This document shows positions 35,483 to 43,413 of a stretch of 46,207 bases of DNA, piece by piece. Origin of the DNA: Nemertoderma westbladi (lineage: Eukaryota > Xenacoelomorpha > Nemertodermatida > Nemertodermatidae); contig JAUCBJ010006978.1 of assembly GCA_032718475.1 (NCBI GenBank), forward strand, positions 1 through 46,207, read 5' to 3'. Position 1 is the first letter of the stretch; each line of letters starts with the position of its first letter. The notes under the pieces are model-generated. The model was not told the origin of the DNA, ran no database searches, and saw nothing but the letters and a program-made list of their open reading frames with translations. The position numbers were made by a program, and so were the translations under genes.

Positions 35483-36202
35483 GCATCAAAAATTTAAATA
35501 GATAAAAAAAATACCGATAAATTAATGTAACTGATGAAAAATATAATTCCACTGCAGGGTAATGTAATAATTTTCCACTAATGTTATATTAGCGATCATT
35601 TTTCACATATTAAAATTTGGATTGCTGTATTGGATTTAGGTGTAATTAATTTATTTGTTAGTTGAAAAATCGCAATTGTTTATCACATGGCTGAGTAGTT
35701 TTTTGGGATTAAAAGGTTTTTGGGGTCGACAAATCTGATGGACTGGGTTACATACCCACGTTTGTAGAGAAGTAGTGTTAATAAGCTTTCCTTTTGGTTC
35801 AAGCCAAAATGGTAGTAAAAATGAGGAAATTATTATAAAAATTTCCGTTGCTCCAGAAACTAAATTGGTAAAATGTAGTAGTGCAGTTCAGTCAGCAATC
35901 GATAGTCATTGGATTAAAGTTTGGCTACGCCAAGTTTGGAAAAAACCCACCAATTAGTTGCCTTGTTGCGATGTAAATTCCATGTTGCTAAGAAAAGAAA
36001 CAGGAAATTGAAACTGATCCGTATAATATATTTTTATATCTAGCAAAAATCTATCTAGGAAAATTATTATACTTATAAATATTAATACTTATAAATTCTT
36101 ATGAAATTTTCATTTTTTTTTGGATTTGAAAATGTTCTTCGATAATTTTTTCACCTACAGCCCAAATTTAGTAGGATTTTATTGCATGATTACAAAAATA
36201 CA
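35483..36202. other. AT-rich intron DNA, no gene recognised
   Basis: No exon-like or RT-like sequence was seen. A 60-codon plus-strand frame at 35775-35957 has no recognisable domain. Part of this stretch may be the interior of the transposon whose end lies at 36203-36272. Confidence 0.45.
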
Positions 36203-36272
36203 GCGGGGGGGCCGAATCGACCCCCCGCCAGTTCTGCTAATGGTCTAAACACCCCAGTGCTAATAGGGTTAA
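36203..36272. mobile_element. Possible piggyBac-like transposon end with G/C hairpin
   Basis: An 8-bp perfect stem GCGGGGGG/CCCCCCGC with a 10-base loop (36203-36228) is followed by CACCCCAGTGCTAATAGGG and TTAA (36269-36272). Read on the minus strand this is TTAA then CCCTATTAGCACTGGGG, the TTAA-CCCT arrangement of piggyBac termini. No matching opposite end was found within a few kb to the left, so the call is tentative and may mark a solitary or truncated copy. Confidence 0.4.
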
Positions 36273-36509
36273 GGAAGTTAGTGGAAGTTAAAAACCGCTT
36301 AAAAAGAGTTTAGAGCTTAGAAATGACTCGGCTCGATCTGGCTCGATAGGTTTGACTGGGCTCGATAGGTTCGATCCGTTTCGATAGGCTCGACTCGGCT
36401 CTATATCTATCTATATTATATATACTTTTTGGAGTATTAACAAGGTAATAAAGAATAAAAATTGGTTTGGATGAATTGCGACATGACCTACTATAAAAGT
36501 GACCTTCTT

Positions 36510-37085
36510 TAAACTGAGATATTTCTCTGCAGGGGGGTCACAAGTTGAGTCCGAGCCCAGAGAAAGTCTATAAACTGCTATATTTCTCTACAGGGGGTCA
36601 CAAGTTGAGTCAGAGCCCGGAGAGACTCATTAAACTGAGATATTTCTCTGCAGGGGGGTCACAAGTTAAGTCCGAGCCCAGAGAGAGTCTATAAACTGCT
36701 ATATTTCTCTACAGGGGGTCACAAGTTGAGGCAGAGCCCGGAGAGACTCATTAAACTGATATATTTCTCTACAGGGGGGTCACAAGTTGAGTCCGCGCCC
36801 AGAGAGAGTCTATAAACTGCTATATTTCTCTACAGGGGGTCACAAGTTGAGTCAGAGCCCGGAGAGACTCATTAAACTGAGATATTTCTCTACAGGGGGG
36901 TCACAAGTTGAGTCCGAGCCCAGAGAGAGTCATTAAACTGCTATATTTCTCTACAGGGGGTCACAAGTTGAGTCCGAGCCCAGAGAGAGTCTTTAAACTG
37001 CTATATTTCTCTACAGGGGGTCACAAGTTGAGTCCGAGCCCAGAGAGAGTCTTTAAACTGCTATATTTCTCTACAGGGGGTCACC
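36510..37085. repeat. 60/61-bp tandem array, about 10 units in dimers
   Basis: Units read TATTTCTCTACAGGGGGTCA, CAAGTTGAGTC, CGAGCCCAGAGAGAGTC and TATAAACTGC. Types alternate (GAGATATTTCTCTGCAGGGGGG versus GCTATATTTCTCTACAGGGGG; CAGAGCCCGGAGAGACTCATT versus CCGAGCCCAGAGAGAGTCTA), giving a 121-bp dimer. The last three units are uniform 60-mers. A plus-strand frame of about 67 codons through the 60-mers (LSPSPERV repeat) arises because 60 is divisible by three. Confidence 0.92.
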
Positions 37086-37240
37086 CATTAAATTTTGTGT
37101 TTTACGTTTAATTTTCAGAATTAACTTAATCTATTTAAATATTAAATGTGTTTTTACACAGGAGGTGGTGACTGGTAAATATTGGGTCGGTAGTTGTAAT
37201 ATATACTAATATAAATAATAAAGTATTAACATAAAGAACT

Positions 37241-37380
37241 TGATAGTAATATAAAGTATATAATAGTAATATAAAGTATATAATAGTAATATAAAGTATA
37301 TAATAGTAATATAAAGTATATAATAGTAATATAAAGTATATAATAGTAAAATAAAGTATATAATAGTAATATAAAGTAAT
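37241..37380. repeat. 20-bp AT-rich minisatellite, 7 units
   Basis: TAATAGTAATATAAAGTATA is repeated seven times with very few changes. The antisense Tyr/Ile/Leu-rich frames are by-products. Confidence 0.93.
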
Positions 37381-38160
37381 AATATCAGTAACGCATGGGT
37401 TGAGGGACCGTTTACGTACGTAAAAAACAGACATAGGAAAAAGAAATCACAGCCCAGGAAAACCCCAATAACAATAGCTATTGCAGCCCTTAGCAATGTA
37501 CTTTTAGGAGATGGTGTGCTTTACTTTTTATTTGGACAGACATACAGTTGGAGAGACCGACCGATAGTCTTACAGAAATTTAAGTAAATGAATTTAAATT
37601 CAATATTATAGTCCAACAAAAATGTATATTACACTTTATTCAAACTTATTTCATTTTTTGAGGAGTATGCCATTTCAATATGTTGACTTCAAACACAGTA
37701 ACCCCCATTATCTTATTAGTATTTTACGGTTTGTTTACGCAGTCTGAGCTATGCTGCTTGATTTCTCCATGAAAAAATCGTTGATTGATGTCACCATTGA
37801 TAAAAAAACGCATGGAGAGTGTAACTGTAAAAATAACAACCAGTTTATAAGTAAAAAAATGTCGGCCTACTAAATTTAGAGGGTTGCTGCAGCTTGCCAG
37901 GTCGTATTATAGCAGGTCATGATTGCGATGATTATTAACACGAAAATTGCCACCAACTCAACGATAGAAACACCAGCTGCTGGTATTCATGAGGGCCTAG
38001 TAAGCTACAGTACTACTATTGATTGAATGGATAGGCCCAAACTGCAGGGAAGTATATTACTTGCCAAGTTTATTACTCTCTCACTCTATCCCAGACAAGT
38101 AATCAAAATAATATCAACTATCCCAGACTATCCCAGATAAGTAATCAAATATCAACTGTT
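37381..38160. other. Intron DNA without recognised features
   Basis: AT-rich, with a short local duplication ATCCCAGAC...AAGTAATCAAA at 38088-38155. No gene is recognised. Confidence 0.45.
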
Positions 38161-38530
38161 AGTTTGTAATGTATTATCCCGCCAGCTGAATAGCTCTTCC
38201 CAGTGTGCCAACTAATAGTATATTATTGTAATATAGTAGGCCTATGTTATTGTAGTAGTTTGTAATGTATTATCCCGCCAGCTGAATAGCTCTTCCCAGT
38301 GTGCCAACTAGTAGTATATTATTGTAATATAGTAGGCCTATGTTATATGTTATTGTAGTAGTTTATAATGTATTATCCCGCCGCCAACTGAATAGCTCTT
38401 CCCAGTGTGCCAACTAATATTACAGTATATTACTGTAGTAGGCTTACACAAGTTTGTAATGTATTAACCCGCCAGCTGAATAGCCTTTCCCAGTGTGCCT
38501 ACTAATAGTATATTATTGTAGTATAGCAGG
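38161..38530. repeat. About 97-bp repeat, 4 units
   Basis: Units starting AGTTTGTAATGTATTATCCC at 38161, 38258, 38360 and 38451 continue with GCCAGCTGAATAGCTCTTCC, CAGTGTGCCAACTAATAGTA and an ATATAGTAGGCCTATG tail. Spacings are 97, 102 and 91 bp. The units carry two exact TAGGCCTA octamers (38237, 38333). Confidence 0.85.
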
Positions 38531-38971
38531 CCAGGCCTTATTGTAGCTCTAGCCAATCAGGGAGCTAAATGCCAGAACACGTTTTTTTTTCTTCACCATC
38601 ACCATGTTGTCCAAAAATCGAATCGAATTGAGACAGGAAAGAAGCTAAGAGCTTCTTAATAATTTTATATATTCCCAGGTGGTGATCTGTGGATTGAAGT
38701 CCAGTGGCTAAACTCCCGTCTGGGCTAGTTTTAAATATGGATAGGAATGACACTCCTGTAAACTAGGATGTGTAAGTGAAGCACAACCATGGTAAGCTTA
38801 TATATTAATTAGTAGCTTGACATTAACCTCAAGACATCGTGGTTTTGTTATCACAGTTAGCATATCTAAATTCAACTCTCCAACAAAGATTAAAAACACA
38901 AAAATAAATTACAAATAAATTAATTAGGCAAATCGTTAGACTTTCACCGATTATAACATAATTTCTTCATA
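38531..38971. other. Intron DNA without recognised features
   Basis: A 62-codon minus-strand frame (38565-38753) shows no domain or splice context. Nothing else is supported. Confidence 0.45.
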
Positions 38972-39060
38972 AAAAAATGTTCTGATTGTACGTAAACAAA
39001 ATTATTAACAAATAAAAAAAATGTTCTGATTGTATGTAAACAAAATTATTAACAAATAAA
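38972..39060. repeat. Direct duplication of about 45 bp
   Basis: AAAAAATGTTCTGATTGTA followed by GTAAACAAAATTATTAACAA occurs twice in tandem with one C/T difference, just inside the intron 3' of the exon at 39081. Confidence 0.85.
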
Positions 39061-39080
39061 GTAAATTGTTTGATTCTAAC

Positions 39081-39197
39081 CTCGTTTACTGCAGCACCGA
39101 CTCTTTGCGAGGATGTGAGCGAATCACAGACACCGCCTGGTACATCAGCAGGATCGCAATCGCCAAGGGACCAAGCAGCAACAAATTCCTGGTGATT
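39081..39197 (-). CDS. Exon: VWD-to-C8 linker of the VWD-family protein
   Basis: A 117-bp, 39-codon exon reading NHQEFVAAWSLGDCDPADV and then PGGVCDSLTSSQRVGAAVNE. The EF..aW element shortly after the NPNG motif of the previous exon, followed by a spacer with two Cys, is what normally separates VWD from C8 in this family. The acceptor is GAAATTTAG|AAT. A second in-phase AG three codons later (CAG|GAA) would also work. The donor is GAG|GTTAGA, a weak site, and GCA|GTAAAC nine bases earlier is an in-phase alternative. Both ends are phase 0, compatible with the exons at 39657 and 32789. The exon is too short to stand as an isolated ORF call, so the evidence is its domain position, its phase, and the stops around it. 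Confidence 0.75.
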
Positions 39198-39656
39198 CTA
39201 AATTTCAATCAGTATATGGAAATAATTAGTTCATTATTATTTATTATTTGCATAAAATACGAATGTTTGATATAGCTGATATAACCATGTTTCTGATAGG
39301 TTTGATTTACCATACGAGAAGGATGATTGCATTCAACGTACTGGTCTGTATGAGTTTTACAAAAATATATCTAACGAAAATGATTAATGTTTGTGGCAAT
39401 CTCCTACATATATATCTCCTATATTAAGTGTTGTGTTGTGTTGATTTGATTGTAATTCATAATAATGTGCACACCTCCCCGATCATACATCAAAATTAGT
39501 TAGACATAACGTGGAACATATGTATATATTATACAGAAACACTTGTTTTTCAACTAGTTCAACGTTACCTATGGAAATGTGGTTCAAAATAAATATTTCC
39601 TACATTATAAAAATATATCAGTAGAGAAAAAAAACATAAACACTATTATAACTTAC
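39198..39656 (-). other. 459-bp intron between VWD exon and linker exon
   Basis: Donor GTAAGT (39656-39651) and acceptor AAATTTAG. AT-rich, with no other feature. Confidence 0.7.
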
Positions 39657-39830
39657 TACGGGTTCTCCATTTGGATTCAAGAAGTCATTAAATGGCTCGA
39701 AATCCCAGTTGCCGCAGAGTCCACAAAGGTGTGGACCGTTAAAAAACATGCCAACATTGAGTTCAACTGCTGCCACACCGTCATATTCAAGGTGACCTCC
39801 ATACAGACCCCCCATTGTAAATGAAACAAT
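39657..39830 (-). CDS. Exon: C-terminal part of a von Willebrand factor type D (VWD) domain
   Basis: A 174-bp exon of exactly 58 codons. It contains the VWD signature end: a beta-strand region (YDGVAAVELNVGMFF), then HLCGLCGNWDFEPFNDFLNP and NGEPV. The CGLCGN motif and the acidic/Asn loop that follows are the Ca2+-binding and disulphide hallmark of VWD domains. The acceptor is a long pyrimidine tract ending TTTTTTTTAG and the donor is GTA|GTAAGT. Both phases are 0. The N-terminal half of the domain (the CxxxGDPHxxTFDG part) is not found in the remaining 6 kb to the right, so earlier exons lie beyond the window or are hidden. With the linker, C8 and TIL exons it makes a VWD-C8-TIL unit as in mucins, zonadhesin, otogelin or SCO-spondin. 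Which of these is undetermined, so no symbol is given. Confidence 0.88.
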
Positions 39831-40303
39831 CTAAAAAAAATGTCGACTAAAATATATACAGAAGATATAAAATAGATACTCAGACTTTTCCACTCTGTTC
39901 ACGTGAACGATCCCAAATTGATATTGGATCTTGTCCGACAGGATGTATCTGCACATCTTGTCGGACAATGAATAGTTGGAATGGTGAATACTTGAACTTT
40001 TTAAAAATATATTTTAATTGACGTTTTTCCATAGGTCTACAATCAATAATCATTCAATTTTTTTAGGTAAATCATTCAGGTTTACTATAGATTGAGATTT
40101 TCCAATATTTTATGATTAATTGTAGTTGTTTTTATTTAATATGGCGCCCCTCATCCAATTTATTTTACTATTACATATATAGCAATATTTAATTATTAAC
40201 AGATCGGTAAATCGAATTAACATTAAAATACTGAATTCCCAAAAACGACTGTAAAAACAAATAAGAAAATCAATTTTACAGTAAACCATGTATATAAACC
40301 ATG
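39831..40303. other. Intron DNA upstream of the VWD exon
   Basis: AT-rich and without exons. It holds the hairpin at 39931-39968. Confidence 0.5.
39931..39968. repeat. Short inverted repeat (16-bp arms)
   Basis: TTGTCCGACAGGATGT and ACATCTTGTCGGACAA pair over 16 positions with one mismatch around a 6-base loop. The stem is GC-richer than its surroundings. It could be a tiny foldback element or a structured intronic RNA, and nothing more can be said. Confidence 0.8.
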
Positions 40304-42053
40304 TGGAACCCTGTATACTGAGTGCGTCTCCCCTCCAAACCAATGGAACCCTGTATACTGAGTGCGTCTCCCCTCCAAACCAATGGAACCCTGTATACTG
40401 AGTGCGTCTCCCCTCCAAACCAATGGAACCCTGTATACTGAGTGCGTCTCCCCTCCAAACCAATGGAACCTGTATACTGAGTGAGTTTCCCCTCCAAACC
40501 AATGGAACCCTGTATACTGAGTGCGTCTTCCCTCCAAACCAATGGAACCCTGTATACTGAGTGCGTTTCCCCTCCAAACCAATGGAACCCTGTATACTGA
40601 GTGCGTTTCCCCTCCAAACCAATGGAACCCTGTATACTGAGTGCGCTTCCCCTCAAAACCAATGGAACCCTGTATACTGAGTGCGTCTCCCCTCCAAACC
40701 AATGGAACCCTGTATACTGAGTGCGTTTCCCCTCCAAACCAATGGAACCCTGTATACTAAGTGCGTTTCCCCTCCAAACCAATGGAACCCTGTATACTGA
40801 GTGGTCTCCCTTCCAAACCAATGGAACCCTGTATACTGAGTCCGTCTCCCCTCCAAACCAATGGAACCCTGTATACTGAGTGCGTTTCCCCTCCAAACCA
40901 ATGGAACCCTGTATACTGAGTGCGTTTCCCCTCCAAACCAATGGAACCCTGTATACTGAGTGCGCTTCCCCTCAAAACCAATGGAACCCTGTACACTGAG
41001 TGCGTTTCCCCTCCAAACCAATGGAACCCTGTATACTGAGTGCGTCTCCCCTCCAAACCAATGGAACCCTGTATATTGAGTGCGTCTCCCCTCCAAACCA
41101 ATGGAACCCTGTATACTGAGTGCGTCTCCCCTCCAAACCAATGGAACCCTGTATACTGAGTGCGTTTCCCCTCCAAACCAATGGAACCCTGTATACTGAG
41201 TGCGTCTCCCCTCCAAACCAATGGAACCCTGTATACTGAGTGCGTCTCCCCTCCAAACCAATGGAACCCTGTATACTGAGTGCGTCTCCCCTCCAAACCA
41301 ATGGAACCCTGTATACTGAGTGCGTCTCCCCTCCAAACCAATGGAACCCTGTATACTGAGTGCGTTTCCCCTCCAAACCAATGGAACCCTGTATACTGAG
41401 TGCGTTTCCCCTCCAAACCAATGGAACCCTGTATACTGAGTGCGTCTCCCCTCCAAACCAATGGAACCCTGTATACTGAGTGCGTTTCCCCTCCAAACCA
41501 ATGGAACCCTGTATACTAAGTGCGTTTCCCCTCCAAACCAATGGAACCCTGTATACTGAGTGCGTCTCCCCTCCAAACCAATGGAACCCTGTATACTGAG
41601 TGCGTCTCCCCTCCAAACCAATGGAACCCTGTATACTGAGTGCGTCTCCCCTCCAAACCAATGGAACCCTGTATACTGAGTGCGTCTCCCCTCCAAACCA
41701 ATGGAACCCTGTATACTGAGTGCGTTTCCCCTCCAAACCAATGGAACCCTGTATACTGAGTGCGTCTCCCCTCCAAACCAATGGAACCCTGTATACTGGG
41801 TGCGTTTCCCCTCCAAACCAATGGAACCCTGTATACTGAGTGCGTCTCCCCTCCAAACCAATGGAACCCTGTATACTGAGTGCGTTTCCCCTCCAAACCA
41901 ATGGAACCCTGTATACTGAGTGCGTCTCCCCTCCAAACCAATGGAACCCTGTATACTGAGTGCGTTTCCCCTCCAAACCAATGGAACCCTGTATACTGAG
42001 TGCGTCTCCCCTCCAAACCAATGGAACCCTGTACACTGAGTGCGTTTCCCCTC
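40304..42053. repeat. 40-bp minisatellite, about 43 units
   Basis: The unit is AATGGAACCCTGTATACTGA plus GTGCGTCTCCCCTCCAAACC, with the main variants TCTCC/TTTCC and a few single-base deletions near 40470 and 40803. On the minus strand the 40-mer has no stop in any frame, and 40 is one more than a multiple of three. All three antisense frames therefore stay open and merge into ORFs of up to 516 codons with a 40-residue repeat. The right edge at 42040-42053 is continuous with the reading frame of the LINE relic next to it (RGNALSVQGSIGLEG). Confidence 0.95.
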
Positions 42054-42956
42054 ACTATGGCAATTCCGATGTGCTGTTTCAGCCACAGGGGTTCGCGCGC
42101 GTCTCCTAATTCTCCTGTAAGTCGTTGGCCCAGATCTTTTATTAGCCACCGGGTGGATGGGCCAAGACACCTGTGTTCTCCAAATCCTGGGGTTCGTATA
42201 CATACTGTTCTCCGTCCGTTCTACGTATACATACTGTTAATATTTCTTACGCTTCAGTTCCTCAGGGAACGCAGCAAACTTCTCCCGCGAGAAAGCTTCG
42301 CCCGCGAGCAATCTTTACCATCAAAATGAGTGTTAACAACCTCTTTTAATGTTTTGGTTAGAAGAATTTGTCTCCGTAACCTATCGTGTCTGTAACCTGT
42401 TTCTTTCCCACAATTGGGCGAAGGTTGGACGCGGGCGAAGATTGCACCCAACCTTCCTCAGCCTGCTGCTGCTGCTGAAGATGGCTCAACGACAGATCGC
42501 AGTATGTTGGCGCACCAGACACCGGCCTTTCTCGTAGGGGTAGATGTCATTCCATCTGGGCGCTTCCCGTTTCCTCTATCTAATCCGTTGGGCTCCAATA
42601 AAGACGGCAGACCAGCTGCTCCGACTGAACGTTTCAACCACATGGTTGAGAGCTGCATGTCGAGGGTACCGACTCATGCTGTTTCCACAGGACAGCGCAT
42701 GGTGCCCGTGAATATCCATTTCCTTCCCACACTTGCAGGTGTGTTTGTGACAGATAGGTGCACCCACTCTTTGGGCTGTACCAATCCGAAGAGCATCAGA
42801 GACCAGATATGTGCCCAAAGGTGGAATATGGATGGCATGTAGCCAAAGTCCAACATCCACTTGTGCTGCTGCAGCTAGGCGTGTTGCTTCAACCGGTTGG
42901 CTTCGGAAAGCAAGTCTTTCTGAGATTTTGTTGCAGAGATTGTATCCCATGATTTT
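42050..42956 (-). pseudogene. LINE ORF C-terminal relic, frameshifted
   Basis: On the minus strand, in order: WLHAIHIPPLGTYLVSDALR, then a zinc-binding-like CKCGKEMDIHGHHALSC followed by RYPRHAALNHVVETFSR. After a frameshift near 42640 come LEPNGLDRGNGKRPDGMT and GRCLV. After a disrupted stretch the end appears as DLGQRLTGELGDAREPLW and KQHIGIAIVRGNA. This is the conserved C-terminal region found downstream of RT in a widespread invertebrate LINE-type protein family (CxC..HGxHaLSC, DGKRPDG, DLGxR...QRGNA). At least two frameshifts and stops make it dead. Between the parts a 15-bp direct repeat (CGTATACATACTGTT at 42194 and 42225) marks a rearranged segment. Its last codons pass into the 40-bp minisatellite. 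Confidence 0.75.
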
Positions 42957-43413
42957 TGATTATTCCTAGCAGCACCGTTGTTGGGTTATTTAATATTAAT
43001 ATTGAAATCGATTATTTATTTGTTACTGAATTAAACTATTTCTAATGTAGCAAAGGAAACACAGAGTTAATACTGTAGTATTACTACTACGTTGAGCGAG
43101 CGTGGCCATTAGTTAATACTATGGTTTAAATAATATAAGTTCACATTCTACATTAATTTGAAAAAGGGATGAGAGAAAAGGAATTAAGTCTCCGCTTAAA
43201 ATTCTGGTAAGTGTTAAAATGAATAGATTTATATTAAATAAAACTGAAATACCTAACCGGTTTTCTATGTAAAAAATGGGATTGAAATTTTATGATATGA
43301 CAAATAACACTGTATTAGACTAAGATAAAAGAAAAATGGAGTTTAAAAAAAAGAAAACAAAATTGGGAAGAGGAAACGAACTATAAAAACAATTTACAGC
43401 AGCTGAAATTTAA
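42957..43413. other. AT-rich spacer between two LINE remnants
   Basis: No coding or RNA feature is recognised. It marks the 5' boundary of the plus-strand LINE, whose homologous sequence starts abruptly at about 43414. Confidence 0.5.

Noticed and set aside
36908-37434. Pro/Ser repeat ORF on plus and Tyr/Ile/Leu ORFs on minus
   Set aside because: Translations of the 60-bp and 20-bp tandem arrays.
39066-39275. 69-codon plus-strand ORF
   Set aside because: Antisense of the linker exon at 39081-39197. The minus-strand reading fits the VWD-C8 linker in sequence and phase.
39579-39824. 81-codon plus-strand ORF
   Set aside because: Antisense of the VWD exon at 39657-39830, whose domain motifs and splice sites are on the minus strand.
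40653-42203. 516-codon minus-strand ORF and several overlapping long ORFs
   Set aside because: They are translations of the 40-bp minisatellite, which has no stops in any antisense frame. Frames overlap freely and no coding bias or domain is visible.
42254-42842. Plus-strand ORFs of 62-142 codons
   Set aside because: They are antisense to the minus-strand LINE relic, whose conserved motifs identify the true coding strand.
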